Assembly: GCF_003287935.1 (NCBI RefSeq)
Contig: NZ_CP030287.1
Span: 4,244,267-4,308,266, forward strand
DNA: 64,000 nucleotides
DNA from: Streptomyces sp. ICC1
GTDB taxonomy: Bacteria > Actinomycetota > Actinomycetes > Streptomycetales > Streptomycetaceae
Reading direction: 5' to 3'
Made by a program: the position numbers and the translations under genes. Each line of letters opens with the position of its first letter. Position 1 is the first letter of the stretch. Below the pieces are notes generated by a model. The model saw only the letters and a list, made by a program, of their open reading frames with translations, ran no database searches and was not told the origin of the DNA. Of the stretch, positions 40,901 through 48,790 are shown one piece after another.

Positions 40901-42012
40901 GCCGCGACCTCCTTGTCGGTCTTGATGGCGCCGCCGGCGGCGAGTTCCTCGCCGACCTTCTGCTGCTGGCGTCGGATCCCGTAACGGCGGACGAGCTCGT
41001 AGGAGACGACGACCGCGATCACGATCAGACCCTTCATGATCGTGCCGATCTCCTTCGCGTACCCGGCCGTGTCGAGCGAGGCCGAGGCCTTGTCGATGAA
41101 GGCCATCAGGAACGCGGCGAAGAAGATGCCGACCGGGCTGTTGCGTCCGAGCAGCGCGATGGTGATGCCGGTGAAGCCGATGCCGGCCGGGAAGGACAGG
41201 TTGTACGTGTGGGTCTCGCCCAGCAGCTGCGGCATGCCGGCGAGGCCGGCGACCGCGCCGGAGATGAGCATCGAGGTGATGATCATCTTCTTGGCGTCCA
41301 CGCCGGAGGCCTGGGCGGCGGACTCGCTGGCGCCGGTGGCGCGCAGGTCGAAGCCGAAGCGGGTCCGGTTCAGTCCGAACCAGTAGACGATGCCCAGGGC
41401 GAAGGCGACGAAGGTGAAGCCGTAGATCTCCAGGCCGTCGCCGATCGGGAGCGCCGGGAACCAGCCGGACGAGGCGATGTCGCCCGTGGTCAGGTCGTTC
41501 GAGCCCGCGGGCTGGACGCCGAGGTTCTTCGGCAGGATCAGATAGGCGATCAGGCTGGTCGCGATGGCGTTCAGCATGATCGTGGAGACGACCTCGCTGA
41601 CTCCGCGCTTGGCCTTCAGGACACCCGCGATACCGGCCCAGAAGGCACCGGTCAGCATGGCGACGACCACGATCAGCAGGATGTGCAGCGGCCCGGGCAG
41701 GGATACGGCGGTGCCGACCACGGCCGAGATCATCGCGGCGAGCCGGTACTGGCCGTCGACGCCGATGTTGAAGAGGTTCATCCGGAAGCCGATGGCCACG
41801 GCCAGGGCCGCCAGGTAGTAGGTGCCCGCCTGGTTCACGATCAGGATCTGGATGTCCTGGAAACCGGCGTTCTCCACCATCAGGCGCAGCGGTTCGATCG
41901 GGTTGATGCCCGTCGCGCCCAGCACGGCCATGGTCAGCACGAAGGCGGTGACCAGCGCGAGCGCGGGCCCGGCGAAGCCGAGGAGCAGCCGGTCCTTGTC
42001 GAGTTTCTTCAT
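40897..42012 (-). CDS. Nucleoside ABC transporter permease (YufP-like)
   Basis: 371 residues from ATG 42012, overlapping the ATPase stop (ATGA). GTYYLAALAVAIGFRMNLFNIGVDGQYRLAAMISAVVGTAV and AKRGVSEVVSTIMLNAIATSLIAYLI are the family blocks. FGFDLRATGASESAAQASGVDAKKMIITSMLISGAVAGLAGMPQLLGETHTYNLSFPAGIGFTGITIALLGRNSPVGIFFAAFL is the ATPase-contacting and core region. It forms the membrane channel with the permease encoded next. Confidence 0.93.
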   Translation of the reverse strand: MKKLDKDRLLLGFAGPALALVTAFVLTMAVLGATGINPIEPLRLMVENAGFQDIQILIVNQAGTYYLAALAVAIGFRMNLFNIGVDGQYRLAAMISAVVGTAVSLPGPLHILLIVVVAMLTGAFWAGIAGVLKAKRGVSEVVSTIMLNAIATSLIAYLILPKNLGVQPAGSNDLTTGDIASSGWFPALPIGDGLEIYGFTFVAFALGIVYWFGLNRTRFGFDLRATGASESAAQASGVDAKKMIITSMLISGAVAGLAGMPQLLGETHTYNLSFPAGIGFTGITIALLGRNSPVGIFFAAFLMAFIDKASASLDTAGYAKEIGTIMKGLIVIAVVVSYELVRRYGIRRQQQKVGEELAAGGAIKTDKEVAA

Positions 42013-43676
42013 CGGGCCTCGTCCTCCGGGGAGTCGGTACGGGTTTCCGTGCCGGCGGCGGAGTGGTTGTCGGTGGCTTCCAGGTGCCCGGAGGCGGCGC
42101 CCGTCATGGCGGTGCCGAGCTCCTCCGGGGTGACGGTCGCGGGGTCCGCGTCGGCGACCAGGCGGCCGCGGTAGATGACGCGCAGGGTGTCGGACAGGCC
42201 GATGAGCTCGTCCAGGTCGGCCGAGATCAGCAGGACGGCCAGGCCCTCGCGGCGGGCCTCGCGGATCGCGTCCCAGATCTGCGCCTGCGCGCCGACGTCC
42301 ACGCCGCGCGTGGGGTGGGCCGCGATGAGGAACTTCGGGTTGTGGCTCATCTCGCGGCCGACGATCAGCTTCTGCTGGTTGCCGCCGGAGAGCGAGGCCG
42401 CGGTGACCTCGATGCCGGGCGTGCGGACGTCGTACTCGCGCACGATCCGCTCGGTGTCCTTGCGGGCGGCCTTCGGGTCGAGGATGCCGCGCTTGGAGTT
42501 GGGGGCCTCGGTGACGTGGCCGAGGATGCGGTTCTCCCAGAGGGAGGACTCCAGCAGCAGTCCGTGGCGGTGGCGGTCCTCGGGGATGTAGCCGATGCCG
42601 CCCTCGCGCCGCTTGCGGACCGGGGCCTTGGTGATGTCCTTGCCGTCGAGGGTGATGGCGCCCGCGTCGGGGGTCATCATGCCCATGAGGGCCTCGATGA
42701 GCTCGGTCTGGCCGTTGCCCTCGACGCCCGCGATGCCGAGGATCTCGCCCTTGTGGATCGTGAAGCTGATCCCGTCGAGCAGGAGGCGGCCGGCGGCCGC
42801 GCTCTCGCGCACGTTGGCGTCCGGCAGCCCCGGCGTGCGCGCGGTGTCCTCCGTGGCCACGGGCGCGCCGCCCTCGGCGATCGTCAGGGACTCGACCTGG
42901 AGCATCGGGGTGGTGGTCACCGTGGACTCGCGGGTCTCGGGCGACGGGAGCTCGGAGCCGACCATCAGCTCGGCGAGCTGCTTGGTCGTGGTGGTGCGCG
43001 GGTCGGCGGTGCCGACCGTGGTGCCGCGCCGGATGACGGTGATGTCGTCGGCGACCTTCAGGACCTCGCCCAGCTTGTGCGAGATGAAGATGACGGTCAG
43101 GCCCTCGGACTTGAGCTCGCGCAGGTTGTCGAAGAGGGCGTCCACCTCCTGCGGCACGAGCACGGCGGTCGGCTCGTCGAGGATGAGGATCTTGGCGCCG
43201 CGGTAGAGGACCTTGAGGATCTCCACGCGCTGCCGGTCGGCGACGCCGAGGTCCTCGACCAGCGCGTCGGGGCGCACGCCGAGGCCGTACGCGTCCGAGA
43301 TCTCCTTGATCTTCTTGCGGGCCTTCGCGCCGATGCCGTAGAGCTTCTCGCCGCCGAGAACCACGTTCTCCAGGACGGTGAGGTTGTCGGCCAGCATGAA
43401 GTGCTGGTGCACCATGCCGATGCCGCGGGCGATGGCGTCGCCGGGGCTGGTGAAGGAGACCTGCTCCCCGTCGATGGCGATGGTCCCCTCGTCCGGCTTC
43501 TGCATGCCGTAGAGGATCTTCATCAGAGTCGACTTGCCGGCGCCGTTCTCACCGACGAGGGCGTGGACCGTGCCCTTGCGGACGGTGATCGCGATGTCCT
43601 TGTTGGCGACGACGCCGGGGAAGCGCTTGGTGATGCCGTGCAGTTCTACGGCGGGGGGCGGGCTGGACGCGTTGAT
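42009..43676 (-). CDS. Nucleoside ABC transporter, duplicated ATPase (RbsA/YufO-like)
   Basis: About 555 residues with two ATPase domains. The first has Walker A LVGENGAGKSTLMKILYGMQKPDEG, MVHQHFMLADNLTVLENVVLG and Walker B KILILDEPTAVLVPQE. The second has GIAGVEGNGQTELIEALMGMMTPDAG, TAASLSGGNQQKLIVGREM and a degenerate Walker B LIAAHPTRGVDVGAQ. The start is uncertain: the homologous sequence begins VINASSPPPAVELHGITKRFPGVV, and AAGGAG lies exactly 8 nt before ATC 43676, with no ATG/GTG/TTG there. The next canonical start is GTG 43751, almost on the operator. I favour the ATC. It energises the two permeases. Confidence 0.92.
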   Translation of the reverse strand: MNASSPPPAVELHGITKRFPGVVANKDIAITVRKGTVHALVGENGAGKSTLMKILYGMQKPDEGTIAIDGEQVSFTSPGDAIARGIGMVHQHFMLADNLTVLENVVLGGEKLYGIGAKARKKIKEISDAYGLGVRPDALVEDLGVADRQRVEILKVLYRGAKILILDEPTAVLVPQEVDALFDNLRELKSEGLTVIFISHKLGEVLKVADDITVIRRGTTVGTADPRTTTTKQLAELMVGSELPSPETRESTVTTTPMLQVESLTIAEGGAPVATEDTARTPGLPDANVRESAAAGRLLLDGISFTIHKGEILGIAGVEGNGQTELIEALMGMMTPDAGAITLDGKDITKAPVRKRREGGIGYIPEDRHRHGLLLESSLWENRILGHVTEAPNSKRGILDPKAARKDTERIVREYDVRTPGIEVTAASLSGGNQQKLIVGREMSHNPKFLIAAHPTRGVDVGAQAQIWDAIREARREGLAVLLISADLDELIGLSDTLRVIYRGRLVADADPATVTPEELGTAMTGAASGHLEATDNHSAAGTETRTDSPEDEAR

Positions 43677-43758
43677 GACGCACTCTCCTTGGCGCGGAAG
43701 GAGCTGAAGGCAGGGAGGGGACAGGGCGGGGGGAGAAAGTATCGCGTCCACGATGCTT

Positions 43759-43770
43759 CTACGCGCGTAG
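43759..43770 (-). promoter_or_regulatory. Nucleoside-regulon operator copy 3 (transporter ATPase)
   Basis: Perfect CTACGCGCGTAG palindrome, 82-94 nt upstream of the proposed ATPase start and 136 nt downstream of the bmpA stop. It implies a regulated promoter inside the transporter locus. Confidence 0.7.
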
Positions 43771-43906
43771 CACTGTCGAAAGTGAAAACTTGCGGCCAAC
43801 CGGCCACAAGATCACATGAAACCACGTGACACGGGCCGGGGCCCGGGAGCGATGGTGACCGCTTCCCGGACCCCGGGTGCACGCTAACCGCATGTCAGAC
43901 GCTGCC

Positions 43907-44950
43907 TTACGGCGCGGTCTTGACCTCGATCTTCTTGGCGATGATGTCGGCCTTGGCCTTCTCCACCGCGGCGATGACGTCGGTCATCTTCTTGTACTCG
44001 GGGTTGGAGTCGGCCAGGCCGACGCCGTCCTTGTCGAGGCCGTAGCGGACCTCGCCGACCTGCGGCTTGCCGTCCTTGACCGACTTGATCAGGTTGAAGA
44101 CGGACTGCGAGACCTGCTTGGTGACCGAGGTCAGGATGTGGTCCTTGTACTTCGCCAGACCGGCCTGGCTGTACTGGTCCGAGTCGACGCCGATGGCCCA
44201 CTTGCCCTTGGCGGCGGTGGCCTCGATGGCACCGGAACCGGCCAGACCGGCGGCCGCGTAGACCACGTCGGCGCCCTTGTCGAGCTGGCCCTCGGCCGCG
44301 GCCTTGCCCAGGTCGGGCTTGGCGAAGCCGTCGAAGTTCGGCGGCTGGGTCAGGTACTGGGTGAGCACCTTGGCGTTCGGGTTGGTGTCCTTGACGCCCT
44401 GGACGAAGCCCGCCTCGAACTTCTTGATCAGCGGAACCTCGACACCGCCGATGAAGCCGACCGTGCCGGTCTTGGACACCTTGGCGGCGGCGACGCCGGC
44501 CAGGTAGGAGCCCTGCTCCTCGTTGAAGACCAGGTTGGCGACGTTCGGCGCGGTCACCGAGGTGTCGTCGATGATGCCGAAGGTGGTCTTCGGGAACTTC
44601 TCGGAGACCTTCTTGATGGCCGGCGCGTAGGCGAAACCGACGCCGATGACCGGGTTGTTGCCCTTGCGGGCCAGCTCGGTGAGGCGCTGGACCTTGTCGG
44701 CCTCGCCCTCACCGTCGGTGGGCTCCGCCTCGGCGCCCTTGATCTGCAGGTCCTTCTCGGCCTGCTGCAGACCCGCGTAGGCGGCATCGTTGAACGACTG
44801 GTCGCCGCGGCCACCGATGTCGTACGCGATGGCGGCGCTGGGCTCCTTCGAAGAGGAATCCGAGGACGACTTTCCGCCACAGGCGGTGGCCGAGAGGGCC
44901 AGCGCGGAGGCTGCGATGCCCACGGTGGCGATCCTGGTGATCCGGCGCAA
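43907..44950 (-). CDS. BmpA/Med-family nucleoside-binding lipoprotein
   Basis: 347 residues from TTG 44950, with GAAGGAG 7 nt upstream. The signal peptide is MRRITRIATVGIAASALALSATACGG with lipid-attached Cys24. The mature protein is a periplasmic-binding-protein fold: AIAYDIGGRGDQSFNDAAYAGLQQAEKDL, ELARKGNNPVIGVGFAYAPAIKKVSEKFPKTTFGIIDD, NVANLVFNEEQGSYLAGVAAAKVSKTGTVGFIGGVEVPLIKKFEAGFVQGVKDTNP and DVVYAAAGLAGSGAIEATAAKGKWAIGVDSDQ. It presents nucleosides to the downstream ABC importer. The operator copy overlapping its promoter points to repression when nucleosides are absent. Confidence 0.95.
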   Translation of the reverse strand: MRRITRIATVGIAASALALSATACGGKSSSDSSSKEPSAAIAYDIGGRGDQSFNDAAYAGLQQAEKDLQIKGAEAEPTDGEGEADKVQRLTELARKGNNPVIGVGFAYAPAIKKVSEKFPKTTFGIIDDTSVTAPNVANLVFNEEQGSYLAGVAAAKVSKTGTVGFIGGVEVPLIKKFEAGFVQGVKDTNPNAKVLTQYLTQPPNFDGFAKPDLGKAAAEGQLDKGADVVYAAAGLAGSGAIEATAAKGKWAIGVDSDQYSQAGLAKYKDHILTSVTKQVSQSVFNLIKSVKDGKPQVGEVRYGLDKDGVGLADSNPEYKKMTDVIAAVEKAKADIIAKKIEVKTAP

Positions 44951-45011
44951 GGGGAGGCTCCTTCAAAACCTGACCGAAGCGCCACGGCCGGCGCTGGTTT
45001 CGCGGCGATCG

Positions 45012-45023
45012 TAACGCGCGTAG
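45012..45023 (-). promoter_or_regulatory. Nucleoside-regulon operator copy 4 (bmpA)
   Basis: Minus-strand CTACGCGCGTTA, two mismatches from the perfect palindrome. It lies between TTTAAC (possible -35) and TACGAT (possible -10) with a 16-nt spacer, an ideal place for a repressor. Confidence 0.6.
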
Positions 45024-45101
45024 ATGTCAGTTAAAGGCCCGTTCATGAGTCGTTATCGGATCGTCGTGAACCAGACAGTGACCGGCCGGTAACTCGCGAC
45101 G

Positions 45102-45132
45102 CGTCCAGCCCTTGCGTACCAAGGGCTGGACG
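45102..45132 (-). terminator. Terminator hairpin after the amidohydrolase gene
   Basis: Perfect 13-bp stem CGTCCAGCCCTTG / CAAGGGCTGGACG with 5-nt loop, 36 nt past the stop codon. Confidence 0.85.
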
Positions 45133-45168
45133 TACCCGCCGGATCATCCGCCGATGCGGTAGGGATTC

Positions 45169-46446
45169 CTACCCCGCGGACCCGGCCGGCCCCGCGGACC
45201 TGGCGCGCCGCCCTTCGAACGGCGCGCCGTCGAGCAGGGCCGCGGCCGTGAAGAACTCCACGCCGACCCCGATCGCGGCCTCGTCCACATCGAAGTCGCC
45301 CCGGTGCAGATCGCGCTTGGCCGTGTCGCCGGGGGTACGGACACCCAGGCGCGCCATGGCTCCGGGCACGTGCTCCAGGTACCAGGAGAAGTCCTCCCCG
45401 CCCAGGCTCTGCTCGGTGTCCTCGACCGAGTCGGAGCCGCGCCGGGCGCCCATCGCCTCGCGCAGCAGTTCGGTGACCACCGGATCGTTGACGACCGGGG
45501 GGACCCCGCGGACGTAGGTGATCTCCGATTTGGCGCGGTGCATCGAGGCGATCTCGTCGATGACGGCGTGGATCTGGTCCGGGGCCTCGTGCCAGGAGGC
45601 CAGGTCCAGGCACCGAACGGTTCCGGACAGCTCCGCGTGCATCGGGATGACGTTGCAGGCGTGCCCGGCCTCGATCCGGCCCCAGGTGACCGACATGCCC
45701 GAGCGGGCGTCCATCCGCCGGGCCAGCACGGCCGGCAGGTCGAGGGCGAGCCGGGCGGCGGCCGTCACCAGGTCGGTGGTCAGGTGCGGGCGGGCGGTGT
45801 GCCCGCCCGGGCCCTCGAGGGTGACCTCCAGGCGGTCGCAGGCCGAGGTGATGGGCCCGCTGCGCAGGCCGATCCGGCCCGCGTCGACCCGCGGGTCGCA
45901 GTGCACCGCGACGATCTTGCCCACGCCGTCCAGCACCGCGGAGTCGATGGCCTCGGTGGCGCCGCCCGGCAGCACCTCCTCGGCGGGCTGGAAGAGCAGC
46001 CGCACCGGGCGGGGCAGCAGCCCCTGGCGGTCGAGCTCGGCGAGGACCAGGCCGGCACCGAGGACGACGGCGGTGTGCACGTCGTGGCCGCAGGCGTGGG
46101 CGCGGTCCGGGACGGTCGAGCGGTACGAGACGTGCGTCTTGGCGTCCGGGATGGGCAGGGCGTCGATGTCCGCGCGCAGGGCCAGCATGGGGCGCACGCC
46201 GTCCCAGGTCCCCACGTCACAGATGAGTCCGGTGCCCGACTTCAGCACCTTCGGGCGCAGGCCCGCTTTCTCCAGCCGGGCCTTGATCGCCGCCGTCGTG
46301 CGGAACTCCTGGTGTCCTAGCTCGGGATGCATGTGCAAGTCCCGGCGGAAGGCGATCAGTTCGGCACGCAGGTGGTCCGGAAGCTTGCCGGGCAGCTCGG
46401 GCCGGTCGGGCGCGGCGGGCTGGGCGGTCTGGGACTCGCGGGACAT
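45169..46446 (-). CDS. M20-family amidohydrolase (hippurate hydrolase/N-acyl amino acid hydrolase type)
   Basis: 425 residues from ATG 46446 (MSRESQT). RRDLHMHPELGHQEFRTTAAIKARLEKAG, LALRADIDALPIPDA, RAHACGHDVHTAVVLGAGLVLAEL, LLFQPAEEVLPGGATEAIDSAVL and GGEDFSWYLEHVPGAMARLGVRTPG give the metal ligands (His/Cys-Gly-His-Asp, Glu-Glu, final Glu-Asp/His) of the AbgB/HipO branch. The lid domain begins VEGPGGHTARPH. It hydrolyses an N-acylated amino acid or related amide in the cytosol. Neighbouring genes give no substrate clue. A 13-bp hairpin ends the transcript before bmpA. Confidence 0.9.
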   Translation of the reverse strand: MSRESQTAQPAAPDRPELPGKLPDHLRAELIAFRRDLHMHPELGHQEFRTTAAIKARLEKAGLRPKVLKSGTGLICDVGTWDGVRPMLALRADIDALPIPDAKTHVSYRSTVPDRAHACGHDVHTAVVLGAGLVLAELDRQGLLPRPVRLLFQPAEEVLPGGATEAIDSAVLDGVGKIVAVHCDPRVDAGRIGLRSGPITSACDRLEVTLEGPGGHTARPHLTTDLVTAAARLALDLPAVLARRMDARSGMSVTWGRIEAGHACNVIPMHAELSGTVRCLDLASWHEAPDQIHAVIDEIASMHRAKSEITYVRGVPPVVNDPVVTELLREAMGARRGSDSVEDTEQSLGGEDFSWYLEHVPGAMARLGVRTPGDTAKRDLHRGDFDVDEAAIGVGVEFFTAAALLDGAPFEGRRARSAGPAGSAG

Positions 46447-46583
46447 CAACTGGTTCACCCGTTTAAGGGTAGGCCCACCCATGGCTCAACTGGCCGGAGA
46501 TCACCAAAAGTTCATGCCGTTAGGGGAAAGAAACCCGGCCTCTGGACGCATGACCGGATGAGCCCGGGGGTAAACTCGCGCGC

Positions 46584-47741
46584 TCATCCGGCCGCAGGAG
46601 CCGCCTGAGCAGGAAGTCTGTGCGCGTCACGGGCGGTGTCGGTGACCCCGGCGAGGAAACCGCGGGCCCGGTCCGAGGCGGACGGCGTGAGCCAGCCCGG
46701 ATCCACATCGCATACGGCCACCCTGACGCCCGTGCCGATCAGGGCGTACGGCAGCGTGTGGACGACCGTGGACGGGAAGCTGACGATCGTGCGGCCGACC
46801 GGGCCGCGCCGGGCGATCAGCTCCAGCGGCAGGTCCGGACGGACGATTTCCAGCCCGGTGGCCTCGCTCAGGGCGCGCAGCTTCTCCGGGGACTCCCGCC
46901 GGTGCGCGAAGTAGCGGGTGGCGCCGTGCTCCAGGGCCAGGGCGCGCACCGCGTCCAGATAGCGGTCCGGGTCGACCACGCCCGTCTCCACCAGCGAGGT
47001 CCCGACCAGGTCGGTGCCCTTGGTCAGGCGGGGCGGGCCGAAGCGGGCCCGGGTCCAGGCGAAGTCGTTGAGCCGGACGGTCATCGTGCCGTGCGCGGTG
47101 ACCGGCATCGAGGTGAACACCTCGACGCGGCGGCCGGTCGCGGGGCCCGGGGTGAACCGGCGCCGGGCGGTCGCCGAGACCGGCGCGTACGCCAGCTCGC
47201 GCAGCCGGCCCGGCAGTCCGCCGCCGCCGGCCCGGTGCCAGCGCACGAGGCGCTCGCCGCGGGCCGTCTGGGCGACGAACTCCATGGTGGCGGTGCCGTC
47301 GTCCACGACGACGAGCTCCTCGGCCCGGACGAGAGTGAGCAGGAGCTGTACGTAGCGGGAGAACGGATCCCCTATGACCACCCGCCGGGCCGACCGCACG
47401 TCACGGGCGAGCGCGGCGAGCGCCTTGAGCGGTGCGAGCCGGCCGCCGCGCGCCTCCTGCCACCGGACCTCGTGGCCCTCGTCCCGGGCCAGGCCCGCCA
47501 TCCGGCGCAGTTGGCCCCGGGACATGGGGTCGGTGGGCGGGAGCACGACGATCCGCAGGGCGGAGGGCTCCGCCGCGACCGCCGCCGGACCGGTGCCGCC
47601 GCCGCGGGCGGGCTGGCGCGGAACGGTTCCGAGGAGCCGGCCCCCGCCTTGGGCGTACGACCACTCCAGGACGTTGAGGAGCTGGACCGGGCTCTCCACG
47701 AAAGCCAGGGTCGGGGGCGGGGTGGGGTCTGAGGGGGTCAC
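46584..47741 (-). CDS. Polysialyltransferase-family glycosyltransferase
   Basis: 385 residues from GTG 47741, with GAGG upstream. The opening TLAFVESPVQLLNVLEWSYAQGGGRLLG and the central RRVVIGDPFSRYVQLLLTLVRAEELVVVDDGTATMEFV follow the pattern of bacterial alpha-2,8-polysialyltransferase (POLYST, GT52-like) proteins. The CMP-sugar-binding His-Pro-like end is VDPDRYLDAVRALALEHGATRYFAHRRESPEKLRALSEATGLEIVRPDLPLELI and RTIVSFPSTVVHTLPYALIGTGVRVAV. With the NeuB homologue upstream it probably builds a sialic-acid/Kdn-like cell-wall glycopolymer (teichulosonic acid is the known streptomycete example). It would act on CMP-activated nonulosonate. No membrane span. Confidence 0.8.
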   Translation of the reverse strand: MTPSDPTPPPTLAFVESPVQLLNVLEWSYAQGGGRLLGTVPRQPARGGGTGPAAVAAEPSALRIVVLPPTDPMSRGQLRRMAGLARDEGHEVRWQEARGGRLAPLKALAALARDVRSARRVVIGDPFSRYVQLLLTLVRAEELVVVDDGTATMEFVAQTARGERLVRWHRAGGGGLPGRLRELAYAPVSATARRRFTPGPATGRRVEVFTSMPVTAHGTMTVRLNDFAWTRARFGPPRLTKGTDLVGTSLVETGVVDPDRYLDAVRALALEHGATRYFAHRRESPEKLRALSEATGLEIVRPDLPLELIARRGPVGRTIVSFPSTVVHTLPYALIGTGVRVAVCDVDPGWLTPSASDRARGFLAGVTDTARDAHRLPAQAAPAAG

Positions 47742-47832
47742 CGCGTACTCCTCGTCAGAGGGTGGAAGGGAAGGACGCACGGTCCGCGCGGGTCCGCTGC
47801 CGGGCCGGCTCCCGGACCCCCCGCGGCCCCGC

Positions 47833-48732
47833 TCACACCGAGGCGAGCTCGCCCTGGACCCGGCGGAGCTTCTTCATCGGGCCGAGCTCGGAGGCGTAGA
47901 CGCGCTTGACGCCGTCGCCCAGCGCGGTCTCGATGGTGCGGATGTCGCGGACCAGCCGGGTCAGGCCGCCGGGCTCGACGGAGGCCGCCTGGTCGGAGCC
48001 CCACATCGCGCGGTCGAGGGTGATGTGGCGCTCGACGAAGGCGGCTCCGAGCGCGACCGCCGCCAGGGTGGTCTGCAGGCCCGTCTCGTGGCCGGAGTAG
48101 CCGATGGGGACGTTGGGGTACTCCTCCTGGAGGGTGTTGATGACCCGCAGGTTGAGCTCCTCCGCCTTGGCCGGGTACGTCGAAGTGGCGTGGCAGAGCA
48201 GGATGTTGTCGCTGCCGAGCACCTCCACCGCGTGCCGGATCTGCTTCGGGGTGGACATGCCGGTGGAGAGGACGACGGTGCGGCCGGTGGCGCGCAGGGC
48301 GCGCAGCAGCTCGTCGTCGGTCAGCGAGGCGGAGGCGACCTTGTGGGCGGGGACGTCGAACTTCTCCAGGAAGGCGACGGCCTCGGTGTCCCACGGGGAG
48401 GCGAACCAGTCGATGCCGCGCTTGGCGCAGTGCTCGTCGATGGCGCGGTACTCGGCCTCGCCGAACTCCACGCGGTGGCGGTAGTCGATGTAGGTCATGC
48501 GGCCCCAGGGGGTGTCGCGCTCGATGTCCCACTGATCGCGGGGGGTGCAGATCTCGGGGGTGCGCTTCTGGAACTTCACGGCGTCGCAGCCCGCCTCGGC
48601 GGCGGCGTCGATGAGGGCGAAGGCGTTGCCGAGGTCGCCGTTGTGGTTGATGCCGATCTCGCCGACGACGTACACGGGGCGGCCGGGGCCGGCGGTGCGC
48701 GAGCCGAAGGTGCGGAGGCGGTGGGACGACAA
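47833..48732 (-). CDS. neuB: N-acetylneuraminate synthase (NeuB) family protein, 5' end overwritten by adapter
   Basis: About 296 genuine residues: RLRTFGSRTAGPGRPVYVVGEIGINHNGDLGNAFALIDAAAEAGCDAVKFQKRTPEICTPRDQWDIERDTPWGRMTYIDYRHRVEFGEAEYRAIDEHCAKRGIDWFASPWDTEAVAFLEKFDVPAHKVASASLTDDELLRAL, a complete PEP-dependent aldolase barrel. VVLSTGMS, NILLCHATSTYPA, PNVPIGYSGHETG and AAFVERHITLDRAMWGSDQAASVEP complete it. It condenses phosphoenolpyruvate with a hexose or acylmannosamine to give a nonulosonic acid (Kdn or sialic-type). There is no C-terminal antifreeze (SAF) domain, as in streptomycete homologues. Only the first handful of residues are uncertain: the apparent TTG start at 48732 lies inside adapter sequence beginning at 48720. 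Confidence 0.88.
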   Translation of the reverse strand: MSSHRLRTFGSRTAGPGRPVYVVGEIGINHNGDLGNAFALIDAAAEAGCDAVKFQKRTPEICTPRDQWDIERDTPWGRMTYIDYRHRVEFGEAEYRAIDEHCAKRGIDWFASPWDTEAVAFLEKFDVPAHKVASASLTDDELLRALRATGRTVVLSTGMSTPKQIRHAVEVLGSDNILLCHATSTYPAKAEELNLRVINTLQEEYPNVPIGYSGHETGLQTTLAAVALGAAFVERHITLDRAMWGSDQAASVEPGGLTRLVRDIRTIETALGDGVKRVYASELGPMKKLRRVQGELASV

Positions 48733-48789
48733 GCACCGCGATCTACACAGGTGAGATCGTGGGCGGCGTGAGATGTGTATAAGGGACGG
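48720..48789 (+). other. Illumina Nextera i5 adapter remnant (non-biological), assembly join
   Basis: Seventy bases align without gaps to the standard Nextera i5 adapter: P5 end at 48720-48748 (21 of 29 bases by eye), an 8-nt index AGGTGAGA at 48749-48756, read-1 primer part at 48757-48770 (11 of 14), and the Tn5 mosaic end at 48771-48789. The last reads AGATGTGTATAAGGGACGG against AGATGTGTATAAGAGACAG (17 of 19). Mismatches are nearly all toward G or C. It sits exactly between a neuB gene missing its start and a DUF4239 gene whose stop is two bases away. Confidence 0.93.
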
Positions 48790-48790
48790 C

